DNA of 64,000 nucleotides from Dichotomocladium elegans. Its lineage: Eukaryota > Mucoromycota > Mucoromycetes > Mucorales > Lichtheimiaceae. The stretch lies in contig JAIXMN010000004.1 in assembly GCA_025716815.1 (NCBI GenBank), forward strand, positions 1,240,001 to 1,304,000. The letters are read 5' to 3'. Positions 24,153-35,980 of the stretch are shown piece by piece. The position numbers were made by a program, and so were the translations under genes. The notes under the pieces were generated by a model. The model searched no databases and was not told the origin of the DNA. It saw nothing but the letters and a program-made list of their open reading frames with translations. Each line of letters starts with the position of its first letter. The stretch's first letter is position 1.

Positions 24153-24974
24153 TCAACATGATTCTGTCTTTGCCAGTTCGGTCTGCTCTTCTATCACCCG
24201 GACAAGGATGTCAAGCGGCGCGGTGGTAAAAAACGTGGCAGGATAAATATGGCTTTTCCATGTGGGGTGGAGGAGGATATGGCAGCAACCCACATTTTGG
24301 AGATCGTAACGGGTCAATTCATGGGTGCAGTGCACATCGGGATAGGGTGATGGCCCGGGCGCGCTGACAAGCTGATATGATCGGCCGACATTAGCACACT
24401 GCTTTCCCTCACTTCCTCCTCCCAAACGTGTGGTGGCGGCTTTTCTTTCAGATCTATCTTACAGGAAATCCGGACGTCGGATCCGTCAGATCGGCCCACA
24501 TGCCGAGCGAAGTCAACCGTTTGATGATTCGGGAACCCCATTGCATGAACTACACAACGTTTTCGATAAGTATGGATTTGTCTCCTCCTAATATCTGTTC
24601 CCGCGTTCTCCGAGCTGTATGCCTGCCATGTGTGTTCCCGGAGAAGCGTCTGTCTGTTAAGTTGTTCACCGTACCAATTCTAGTTTTTCATCCCGTTCGG
24701 CATTGACGTCGGGCGTCATCCCCACAAGATCGTATGTGCAGTGCTGAATAACAGGCACAACAAGCATCTCCTCGCGCTGCTGAGCTGTAAGATTAGGGTA
24801 TACTGTTTCCAGATCGCGCAAGAAACGCTTTGACGGTGAGTAGACTGAATACTCGAATTCGGAATGTTTGAACCAGAATCGTGTGGGCTGCAAAAGACAT
24901 TCTGTCTTTTTGTTTTTTGCGACGGGTGGAGGCTGTTTTGTGTTGCACTGGTCGACGGATAGAGCAGGAGTCAT
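24153..24974 (-). CDS. MMADHC: Cobalamin trafficking protein cblD (MMADHC-like)
   Basis: Homologue of the human cblD protein, which directs processed vitamin B12 to methionine synthase and methylmalonyl-CoA mutase. Three exons: 24974-24675, 24549-24463 and 24371-24153 (606 nt, 201 aa). The fold is visible as FWFKHSEFEYSVYSPSKRF (human VECAIQTCPELLRKDF region), VVPVIQHCTYDLVGM, RLTSLGMWADLTDPTSGFP (human GYWADFIDPSSG) and NVGCCHILLHPTWKSHIYP (human DLGCCKVIRHSLWGTHVV). The Gly-Cys-Cys and WAD-x-DP marks are conserved. The human protein is 296 aa with an N-terminal mitochondrial leader; this model lacks one, so it may be the cytosolic form or an upstream exon may be missing. Both introns are phase 0. 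It is tail-to-tail with ETFB, 133 bp apart. Confidence 0.82.
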
Positions 24975-26043
24975 GGTTTGTGGTGGAGGAAAAGATATCA
25001 ACTTTGGAGAAAATGAATTCAAAAAAGTCAGCAGGAGATGTAAAATTAAGATCTCTTGAGCATCCATCTTAAAATCATCGAACCCCGCCCACGTCTGTGC
25101 CCTTTGATTTGTAGGAAAGCGTCTGCTTGCCTTTAAACAGGCGGTTTGGAAGCATCCAAGTGCAAATATCACCCAATTGCTGGCTGCTAATGCCTCCACG
25201 GGGGGAGGGTGTGGACGGGACCACGAGGGCATTATTTCTTCCTCCCCTCGCTCGCCAAAATGAAAAGGATATATGTACTTTACGAGCCGATAGAGCATTG
25301 TTTATCAATCTCTTCTGCAGACCATGAGACTTTGACGCATTCGTTCCATCACAAAGTCATCCACTACATGAGTGGAACATGGATGCAGTCGAATTTTCTC
25401 AAACATCCCTTTCTGGAAAAAAAAAAAGAGATCGCCTCTGCCAAATTAGGCTTCGGCGCGGATGTATATCATGCAGCCGGACACGCCAGCTTGGTCTTTC
25501 TGGCGGGAGTCACACAGATGTAACAGACAGACAAGGGTATTTGCGGACACCCCTCCTTCTTCAAGAACTTCCGAATGACAGACGCACATTTAGAGACACC
25601 AATTGTCTGGGAGAGGGAGACGTTTTGCTTTGCTGGCATCCGTAAGGACCCGGTAATGTCTTGTTCACCCTGCTTGAACGAATTATGTAACCGTTGAACA
25701 CATAGCCGAAGAAATCGGCAGGAGGTACTTACATATAAGGCACGACTGTATTAACAAACGAAAGGATTGATATTATTTAATCATAAGGGCGAACAGGCAG
25801 AGCACGTACATTGTCGATTTCAGTTAGCTTCTGACAGCCAGTGGCTGGGTTGGTGAGGTTCGGTTTTTTTTTACACATACTGTACTCAATGCACAAGAAA
25901 AAAGAGATCGCTCAAGTTAACTTATACAAAAATAAGGCTTTGCCACGTTTATTTTTACAACACAGCATAGCACAGCAAAACATAGTAAAGCATAGCACAC
26001 GGACCGCCCAATAAAAGAACTGCTACTGCTGCTTTACCCTCCC
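24975..26043. other. Intergenic region with unresolved reading frames
   Basis: About 1 kb between cblD and the P450. Open stretches exist on the plus strand (25257-25520, and 25520-25680 in another frame) and on the minus strand (about 25690-25430), but I recognise none and cannot join them. It may be a decayed gene. The cblD promoter lies at its left end. Confidence 0.3.
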
Positions 26044-28071
26044 CTAGTCCGTCTGTTTCCGCTTCTCGACATAGACTTTCATGCCATATTTCATGGGGAG
26101 AGTAAGCGAGATCTGATAAGTTATTTCCTGGTCAGGCACAAGGGAGAATTTGTACTTCTTCATCAGCAGAATGATGGCGACCAGAGCCTCAAGCGTAGCA
26201 AGGTTTTGACCAAGACAAACGCGAGGACCACCGTTGAAGGCCGGCCACATGCCCTGGGACTCTCGGCGAAGATGGCCATCTGGCGTAATCCAGCGTTCGG
26301 GCTTGAATTCGCGGGCATCCGGGCCCCATACCTTCTCTGACCGGCCCTGAGCAAAGGGCGAGAAGAGAATGTAGTCCCCTTTGCGTATATGCGTACCATC
26401 AGGCCAATGGTCGTCGTTGAGAGAATACTTCATATTGAGCGGCACCGAAGGGTAGAGACGAAGTACCTCAAAAAAGCTACATGGATCATTTGTGTTGGTG
26501 CGAGCACGGTTCCTCGTATGGGTATATAAATGCACGCGCGCATTTGTGTGTGTGTGTGCGTGAGCGCGCGCTTACATGGGTATTTGGGAAGCTAAAAAAA
26601 TAAAGACTTACAACGCATGGGCATATTTCATCTCCTTGATGCGCTCAAATAATTCAGGTGCGTTAGAGATCGCGCTATCGTCAATAAACAATTTGATCTC
26701 GTGCAGTAGTTTGCGCTCGACGCGAGGGTGCAGAAGCAGCATGTAGAATGCCCACGAAAGCGATTGCGCTGTCGTGTCGCGGCCTGCAACGACAAAGTTA
26801 AGGACCACATCGCGCAACTGATATGGCATGTATCCGGTAAGTTCATGGATCAGCAATCCAGAATCCACAGACCTACCTCTTCGTTCGAGAGCGGTTCACC
26901 CTTGTTATTCTTGGAGTTCATGAACCGCGAGAGCAGATCGCGGAACTCGGTGCCATTGGCAAGTTCGACTCGGCGATCGCAAATGACCTTCTGTGCAAAG
27001 TCGTCGACGACCTTGAGATGCTCGGCCATGCCTGGGCTGCCAGGGTAAACTATCTTGGACAGAGCATCAGAGATACGCCAAAAGGGATTGATAAACCGCA
27101 AAAAAGTATTCTTTTGCGCCTGGTCAAATGATTCCGCAAAAGGCACCTTGCCTTTTGCCGTGAGTGAGTTTAGATGGACACCAAAGCCGAGACTTTTCGA
27201 TTGGAGAGTCTTGTCAGTAATTCCCCCTTTTCTCTCTCTCTCTCTCTCGTCATCATATTTACAAGATAAAAGAATCAAGCGTGAATCGATACATCACGTC
27301 ATGAAAATCGACCACGCTGCATTCGTTAGCGGCTTTGTCAAGGACATGTGAAGCCATTAGGTTCATTTCCTGGACGAAAACTCTGGTAGCTGTCAAGTTA
27401 GACAAGAGATTCTTGGTTCGGTCGGTCACACAAAAACGCGACGTACTCCGTAAAATGGTCTCGGAACTCTTTCACATTAAATACCAAACTGGCTGTCTTG
27501 CGTTGGTAGCGCCACTCCTCGCCGTTGGCGTTGAAGATGCCGTTCCCAAAGAGATCTGCTAGCGCCAGATGAAACTCAGGGCCCTTGATATAGTTCTCAA
27601 AGTTATCTATGTTTGCTATGTCAATGCATCATTATGGATGTGCAACCCGGTATGGGATGTTGAGGGGGGGGCGGGAGCATCCATACGCTTCAGAATATGG
27701 TCCACAATGGCCGGATTGATGGTGACAATGTAACTAGGCACCACGCAGACACTCATTTTACTAATAGCAAATGTGTGGGGTGATCTGGCACATGATCCAT
27801 AGCAAAATATTCATGCTTACATTGTCAATGCATCCATGCGCGTAAAACATTCAACACCAAATTCATGAATGTAGGACACCCATCTGAGGATAGTCGGTAT
27901 GTTGCCGAGGATGGGCCAGCCAGGCTCCTGAGGGATGTCTGGACGTCGCTCATCAAATAGCGCGCGATCCTTGTAGACTAATCCCAACCCAACAAGACCG
28001 GCAAGCGCACTCTTGCCCCAATGACGAGTGAACGAAATATCCTTCAGAGTATCAGAGATTAATGTAGTCAT
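26044..28071 (-). CDS. Cytochrome P450 monooxygenase
   Basis: Haem-thiolate monooxygenase, probably ER-bound through its N-terminus. At least seven exons; the first is 28071-27821 and the last ends at 26044. In order: an N-terminal hydrophobic helix (LAGLVGLGLVY) and Pro-rich hinge (PQEPGWPILGNIP), substrate-region helices (GNGIFNANGEEWRYQRK, the C-helix WxxxR), the I-helix oxygen-binding FVVAGRDTTAQ, the K-helix ExxR in FFEVLRLYP, the PERW block and the haem loop FNGGPRVCLGQ with the proximal Cys. Phase-consistent joins support SNEE to LRDVV and KYAHA to FFEVL. It resembles the fatty-acid/alkane hydroxylase-like clan (CYP52/86/509 style), but subfamily and substrate cannot be assigned. Microsatellite-like GT/GC repeats lie in the last intron (about 26535-26575). 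Confidence 0.93.
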
Positions 28072-28747
28072 GCAAAAGATGAGGGATAGGAGGAGTCCAA
28101 AGAAAAAAAAAATGTTATACGTATATATATATTGGATTAGGTTGCACAGGGCAAGCTGATGGCCGGCGTCCCACCCACTCATACGCACACGCATATAGGG
28201 CATCCCCATCCTCTTTCACATGGTCGATCAAGCCGATGGGCGTGTTTCAGTATGGCTGAATTACGCGCCTGATCTGATCAAACCCCACACACACACACGG
28301 CTGCGTACGACGCAAAACGGACCGACAACGGACGGCATGCGGTTACGCAAGACATATTCTTCGATCACACTGCTATTGCATTTTCACTTGCTCAGCCCCT
28401 GCTGACTACTTGACGCTAGAAGACACTTTATCTATCTACATTCTACGCAAACATGATAATCGTCATAACAGCGAGGATTGGTTACCAAGGTGGAAATATA
28501 AATTTTATGCCCCATTACTCGCATTGCCTGAAAGTCAACATAAGCAACTGACCGTGGGATTACACAAATGAGAAAAAGTTGACCATGACTGAGAGAGAAA
28601 TATAAATGAAATTAATGTCGAAAGAAAGAAGAAAAAAAAAGAACATATAAAACAACAACAGCGACACGAATGGTTGGGGAATGGGGGGGGGCATAGATAC
28701 ACACACATAGGGCATAAGAAAAAAAAAAAGGGACTACGTAATGTTTG
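28072..28747. other. Intergenic, P450 promoter and grainyhead 3' flank
   Basis: About 0.7 kb of A-rich sequence with short microsatellite tracts and no recognised gene. Confidence 0.5.
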
Positions 28748-29491
28748 TTATTGGAGCAAAAGTCGTACAGTGCCATCGGATTTGATCTCCCATTCGATGC
28801 CCACCACCGAGCCGCTTACAAAATGTTCAGCAAGAATCTGGTCATTGACAACCACCAGGACGGTGTCAGTGCTACTGGCATGGGCGTTCTTTGTGTTGCA
28901 TCCGGTCTTGGCTGCCATCTTTGTCGATTGACTATCCCAGACGACATTTTTTGGCTGCCGCCATAGCACTTCGGAAACTTGACTGTGATGCAAGGAGAGA
29001 ATAGGAGAAAGCTTCACAATCAGATCACGCACAGTAGGCTTATCGAGTACAATAAGCTGAAGCTTCTTTTTGTCTGTCTTTGAGCACGACGTCGGGGACG
29101 GAAGTGAATGGAATCGCTGATGCTGGGTTGTTTTAATGTTAATATAGAGAGATAAACCTATAACACCGTTGCCTGGTGAGCAGGTAAAGGGAGTCTAAAT
29201 CATTCACTGTTCTACTTTTGACTTTACCATCATGCGCGAGCCCATCTCCACCTTGTTGCGGTACTAAGGAAACCTCGGAGCCGTTGGTGGGATAATCGAA
29301 ACACAGTCCACCATCTGAGATTGCTGCGCCATCAAACTCGGAATAGGCTCGTTTGCTGTGGAGCGTAGGATTTGCTGCTGCTGTATGGTATGGGAGCGTT
29401 TGTAGCAGCAGAGAAGATGAAGTCAAGTCTTGGGATCCCCCAGAAGATGAACGATCTCGTTGTCCTTCTCCAGTATCAGGCATGCCAGACA

Positions 29492-29529
<38 letters not shown>

Positions 29530-31674
29530 TGCTGTTGTGAAAGGAGGGAGACCATATCAGCTGTCTGGATGTCGCCCGATCCTGATGTGAGATGGAGTTC
29601 AGGAGCAGACTGCTGAGGGGTTGTTGGGATTTCGCTCATGACGCTGTAAGGCTTGGGCTGGTTGTACATGAGCCAGAATGGGTGTTGTCGCGGGTTTCCT
29701 TCCGCTATTTAATTTGATAATTAAATAAAACATGTCTACTTGATGCATTTCTTCAAGCTAGGCTTACCATAGACTCTTTCAAGGTGTTTTACGATTTGTT
29801 TGGCGTCGTCTTTATTTTTGCGCTCTGCGCCCTAAAAAGAGAGCGAGACAAACAAAATGTTTGAGATCCGAGACGGTATACTGAACAATAAGTGGTCCTT
29901 GTTACCTTATCTCTGAAAAGTTTGATTTTACAGTAGCACTGCTCGACGTACTCCTGAACAGACCCTGGTGGACCAGAGGTCCCAGCTCCGCCAAATAACT
30001 TGGTTTCCATTTGAGCACGGAGGGGAATACCCTTGACGCCTTTGATGCGCGAAAAATCTGTAGAGAGGCAATTGAATCGCACCGATAACTTTGCTCCAAC
30101 ACGACCATTCCAGTCAAACTCGACGCGATCAAAGCTAGGGAATTGAACATTATGGATACCGGCCGATTGCTCCTGATCTGGAAATTAGATTGTTACTATG
30201 TCATCGAGGATTGTAGCACAAAGGTTTTCCGCATCCGCGTCCGGGATAGGTGCACGCTCTCGTTCACGCTCACTCACCAAGTACTATCGCTCTAGCAACC
30301 GACGGGTTCTTTTGCTGACTGAGCCAAAACTTCCAGTAGTTAAGCGCCACTTTTCGGTGCGATGGCTCATGGAACATGATTATAAACGTGCTTCTCATGG
30401 TCATATCTTGTTCGCAAGTATCCTGAAGATGAATAGCATAGGCCTGCCCCCGATTGAGATAGGTGGTAGGTGAACCTTCACTGATCTGGGTCGCTGCTGT
30501 AGATGCTGCGAAAGTGACTTTGGTTAGATCGGGGATAGAAGCCAAAGTATACGTGGATCGTCGTGAATCTTACCCTGCAGGATAATATTGAAGCGCAATA
30601 GTTGCCTATAAATTGACGCATGAATTAGGACCACCATGTGCATTTCATTTTTTGTTTTTCCCTCTACAAGCGCTCGCGCATATAACCAGCTCGTTCAATT
30701 CATTGTTCTTATTCGCCATATGTCTCGTGTTACTTTATCCGGCTCCCCCTGCTTTTTCTTTTCCCTCATCACCTCCATTTCATGCCACAATAGACACACA
30801 TACGGACATACATACAGGCGGCCACTCTCTGCTCCTTTTTTTCTCAAGAGAAGAATATGACTTACACGCTACTATTGGGTTGATTTGTAAGAACAGGCCC
30901 GACTGACGCTGATGGCGTTGACGACCCGGGAAAAGAATATGGAGATGGCGAACAGGTAGCGGAGGACATTGCCGTTACCATGGTGGTTGCTCGCGCAGGA
31001 TAATATTGCTGTTGCTGCTGCTGTGATGCTCGGGAAGGGTACGAGCAGTAAGGCATCATCTGGTGCTGGTGCTGAGGCTCATGCTTAATATCTGTTGCTG
31101 CAGTGATCGAAAGAGCAGACGAACGCCTACGCTTGATAACCCGACTGTTTCCAAGAATTAGATTCGAAGGTGATGAAAAGGCAGAGGATGGACTGTTAGA
31201 GGATTGGAGGGGTGAGTAAAATGTGCAAGGGGCAGCAACAAGACCATTGTCGTCGGAATAGCCTCTGCTGTCAGGTACTCCTATTGGCACCATCATGGTC
31301 GAGTCAACATGTCCTTCCTGCGCTGCGCTGGTAGTTGGATTGTTCGATTCTGTCCATGCGACGGTGTCTTGCTGTCGGACTACTGCTGCAGGTGCATCTA
31401 TGCCGACGAGGGGCTTAGAATAGCCAGTCGACGCATTGCTAGGACCGAACGATTGTCTTTCTGGATCGTAGATGTTCATGGCTGACGCTGGAGCTGTACA
31501 GCTTGGTGACTGAAATCTCTGCAAGAGAGGATGATATGAAACAGCATGGGCAGTAATATCCGTCGATGCTGTGGATGGAATTACAGGAGATATACTACAG
31601 GACATCATATTTTGCATAGAGGCGGAAAAGGAATTGTATCCCGCTGAGGTGTTGCCACTCGACCGAAAGTCCAT
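28748..31674 (-). CDS. Grainyhead/CP2-family transcription factor
   Basis: DNA-binding regulator of the GRH/CP2 family; the Neurospora member controls cell-wall remodelling and conidial separation. Several exons on the minus strand, from ATG 31674 to the stop at 28748. The N-terminal 270 residues are low-complexity activation-type sequence. The CP2 immunoglobulin-like DNA-binding domain then begins (LLRFNIILQ..TFAASTA) and includes TYLNRGQAYAIHL, a W-rich strand (LNYWKFWLSQQ), RFNCLSTDFSRIKGVKGIPLR, YCKIKLFRDKGAERKNKDDAK and IVKHLERVYG. A polyQ stretch (CAG/CTG repeat near 29490-29530) follows. The C-terminal ubiquitin-like dimerisation region is at the end (KKLQLIVLDKPTVRDLIVKL). Splice joins around VTFAAS and KDKGAERK keep frame. 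Confidence 0.93.
29489..29532 (-). repeat. CAG-type trinucleotide repeat (polyQ) in grainyhead gene
   Basis: Run of CTG on the plus strand coding for a polyglutamine tract of about 11-15 Gln on the minus strand, between the DNA-binding and dimerisation domains. Confidence 0.9.
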
Positions 31675-34600
31675 TACACTATCACGTCTCTAATAAATAT
31701 CTGTCTCCTTGCACTTTTGAAATATTTTACCTTGGTTTTTTGACTGGATAGATGAGTAGTGCGGCTCTTTTCGTCTCGGGAGTCGTCAAATGATCTGAAA
31801 GAATCATGCGAAAACTCGAACTCTTCTTAGGTTAAAAGGAAAAGGAAGATGGGCGCGACCCTCGGAGCTTGTTTCGTTGTATGTGGCCGTTTTGGTTTCA
31901 GTTGTTGGGCGAATCAAACTGCTTTACGGGATGATTCACGTATTCGCTACCGGCTCGGGCAATGTGGAAGAATTTGGTTAAGCGCAGTGACTGGTGATAT
32001 TGGTTATTCCGCGAAAGAAAGAGCCCGCGACTTTGGAACAAGAAAGGAAGATGTGTGGAAAAGAAGAGACAGGGGAGAAGGGGACGTAGAGGAAGAAAAG
32101 AAGAAAAGAGAGAGAAAAGGAAGACGTACGGATTAAACCCGCAGGAATGGGACGCTATATATACCACACGAAAGCTTATTCTAAAAAAATGGTTAAACGA
32201 AGAAGAAAGAGAAAATTACACTATTTGGAGGCGGGGGGAAAGGGAAGAGAAGATGATAGATGATTACGACTCATTTGTTATAATATCATAGTCTGTGGAG
32301 CACATGTAAAATCGCAGCGTGCTGCTTTGCTGAAATGGCCAAGAGGGGATCAATCTTTCTTACCATCTAAACACTTCCCGCTGCCGTATCAGACTCTTAT
32401 TGTTTGCACCATGACCAAAGGAGATCATTGATGTACATGGAGCGGCATTTGGGGGTCAATGAGATGGTCCGGTAAGCATCCCAAGTCTGCTATAAGATAC
32501 AAGGGAACACAGGGGGATCTCGTATTATGGTAAGGAGATAGAGGGGTAAGTTAATGACAGAGTCAGCGCTCCGCATTTGCTCCTATAGAACTGCCAAGTC
32601 TATCTCACTGGTGAAGGGAACAAAAAACCGCCCCAGATGATGGTGCTATATGATTATGGATGAACCACCCGGCACTCTCTATTTTGTACATCTACTAGAA
32701 GCAAAACGGTCCCAAAAATGCGCTGTTCTAGATATTTTGACAAGGAGGGACGGACGTGGACAAAAAACACGGAGCGCTGTGGATTAGCCCTGTCACATTT
32801 GCTCAGAGAAATTTGAGGGACAGCGAAGACATCGTAAGGAGTGCCGACGCATTGTGCTACTGACATTCCTACAAAAGACTTTCTGTGAGCTATAGACCTC
32901 TATAAGGTATCCAAAAGGAGCGTCTCTTGACGAAATAAGGAGTATTCCTCTATACTACTGCCCTTTTGATGAGTTATATAGAGAAGTAACTGTAGCGCAG
33001 CATACACACATTAGCACGAAGAATGTAGAGTTAAACAACTACGCTGCATCATGCTGCTGTTACTTTGCATAGTATTATAGACATGTACTACAGTTACATT
33101 GAACTTTACTCAAGCCGGCTCGAGCCCAAGAAAGTCTGGGTGGACATGGCTTTTATTTGTATGTATGTACGAGAGTGTGGAAAGATCGTCAAAATATACG
33201 CTTCGGTGCTGCTATCAAGGTCTGCGATTCCTTACTGTACTAGCCACCTCACAGATATAACGTATATATAGATAGGTGGATGCGCATCGGAAGGTTCAGT
33301 ATGAAAGATGCTTACAAACCGATTTCAGACAAACTTTACGATCGTTTCCGCTGTCATTCCGAATGACTGCTGATCGGATGCGGTATACAAGGAGCGCTAA
33401 TACTGAGAGAAGGGGATGGGGGGATTGTTATTTCCAGACACACTTTTTTAGCTACCAAACAAGGATATATGGTAGGGCTTTATTGGTGCCCCTTTTCTTG
33501 AATATTCCTTTAAGCGTTCATGTAAATGTAGAATCACAGACCGTGCTCTTTTTACATTGACGATGAACATCCTTTATGGGGGGGAGGGAGGTTGTGCGCG
33601 GGAGGGAAAGGACAGGGGAAGGGGTGCTCTGGGAGAGCCCCAGGGGGGCGGTTAAGGTAACCATATAATGTGTGTGCAAGCGACTTTTTGATGTGTGTAC
33701 AGGCAATCCCAACGTGCATTGACCTCCTTTCTGTTGTCAAGTCAGTCATTCCACTGTGCTGTCAACGGAATCCAACTGGATAGATGCTACGATAACCAAG
33801 GCCATGGTGGACTGGAGGCTAGGTAGGTAATATGAGATTGAAAACGATTGCCCTCATTAGATGCTAAGGCCAGCGGCCGTTCTTTTCTTATATGACTTAT
33901 TGTATCTGTATGGTCACCTGACATTCATTATGGCCGTATATCTGATGCGGAGGTGAAACCTCCTGCATAAAAGCAAGTCCTCTTGATACCAACTTGGCAC
34001 TAATATTTCATGTTGTGCTTCTTACTCCTTCTGGTTTCCTTTTCTCGAGCTGTCTCTCTAGTCTCTACATGTTACTTCGCAACAGATTCATTATTTTGGC
34101 AACCAGAGCCCTTACAACTACCCGCGAAATTACTCGGGTGGTGACGATGGTGGGGGGGGGAGGGGAAGGGGTTGATCACTGGTGCTGCATGAATGAGAAG
34201 CTAGGACTAAACAATGGATGTATCAACGCGTAAGTGCTTTACATGTGGTTCCACAGCCAGAAAAAGCTCGATGGTCGAAGAGATCCCCGGCTTTGGAGGA
34301 CCTTCCGTTTTCTCCCTTGAGGGCGGGGAACAGAACCCATCTTCAATGCGATCCTTTTCACCATCTATGCCATTCATTCCCTCCTGTCCCATAAATCTCA
34401 GTGGTGTGAGAGCAGAACCATCAAGATGTGATCCTTGGTTTGTCACATAGGGAAAACCTCCATTTGCACAAAAGTCACACACAGACCGTCTCTTTGGTGT
34501 TGATGAGCTGTGCTCCTTTTCACCCCGACAGGCTGTTCTTGATCAGTAACCCCGAGTATTTTTCCTTATTCCACTGATGAAATGTCCGGCATAGGAATAT

Positions 34601-35980
34601 ATGAAAGGCTGATCACCCCTGAAGGAGAAAGAAATGCAAACATTTAGTTTTCTCGCTCTTTAGCCGAGAGGCTGCTCTCCTTTTTTTTGGCCGAAGACTT
34701 CTCCAGTGTGGCAACCTTATTTATGTGAAACCGGCTCCCCTTAATGATCGCCATGTTACGTACTTTATTTTCGCGATCGGAGAGGATATCAAGTAATAAG
34801 GGTTCTTGCAAAATAAATCACAGACGTATGGTGATGCTGATATTATTTGTGATATACATCGACAATTATTGCGGCATCTGATGATCATATAGAGTTAACG
34901 ACAAACAGGCATTGGATTTGCATGTGGGTACGATCCGTAGCAAGCTGATTAGAGATGGTCTGTGCATAGCCTGGGATGGCCATCCCTTACATCCCATCTC
35001 TTGCTAATCTGCTGATTTTACGGAGGCGTTGTACTTTATACGAGATTACGAAAACATTGATGAGAAACCCTTCTATAAAACGGCTTATGTTTCCGGCAAT
35101 GTCACAAGACCTATCGCCATCAACTTATCCGGAAGAGAGAATGTGTCCCGTGGACAGAAACGAGGCTTTTTCATGCTCAGCTGAGCTACCTTTGCCTGAT
35201 TAGAGTTTTTGCGCGCCTCTCATTTTGTGTGCATCGTCGTTCCAATAACTGCGCGCTGATTGGTTTCAGCTATCTATGTGAAGCTACATTAGCAGCATAT
35301 CGGCTACCTTTCACTCAATGGGATGAATTTCAATCTTTTAATTGCATCATGGAGCCTGTTACCCTGCTTGAAACATACCCGTTTGTCGATGCTCTATAAA
35401 CTGGATTTATCCACTATATTCGTCTTAATATGGTATGCCATTGTATTGTGCGGGCCATTACTAGGTTTGGCAAGGCTGTGTGTGGACTTTTCCTCGGGTG
35501 GAGCAAATAGCAAGTCACATGCCGAACGAATGCTGCCTATGAGTTTCAGTAGTTTCTAAAGCGGAGGCATGACTGTTGTCAATATTCATATATACTGTAT
35601 TTGGGAATCTGGTTGAAGCGTCACCAAAGCGGAATATTGACACGATACGTTTCAAGTGAGGATATGTAAGTTGTAGAACCCTGCTGCGATGCTTTCATGA
35701 TAGAGTTATGATGTGAGAAGCAGAGGGAGAGAGAAAAAAGAATTGGAGAGAGAGTGTGTGGTGTACTGGCAAATGACTCTCGAATTAACAGCGCACTGCT
35801 TTGTTGGTGCTGCCGTGGACCAGGTGACTAGCATAGTTGCCCTTAAAGAATAGAGTGCTAAGCGCTTCAAATTCCATGCCATATGGCATATAAAAGCTGT
35901 GGAATGCATCGCCATACTCCTTTCTTCTCCACCCTTCCCATTCCCCGTTAAAATACAACCCACCTATTTTCGTGTCTACC
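31675..35980. other. Gene-poor island, 4.3 kb
   Basis: Upstream of the grainyhead gene there is no reading frame I can assign. A minus-strand frame at 34207-34530 (about 100 aa, with a Cys pair in CDFCANGG) is protein-like but unrecognised. Two very G-rich tracts occur at about 33575-33660 and 34150-34171. Composition is AT-rich with many short stop-broken frames, which would fit decayed mobile DNA or long regulatory sequence. I could not identify a family. Confidence 0.4.

Noticed and set aside
33276..33560. 94-aa plus-strand frame in the gene-poor island
   Set aside because: No domain, no splice context and no family resemblance.
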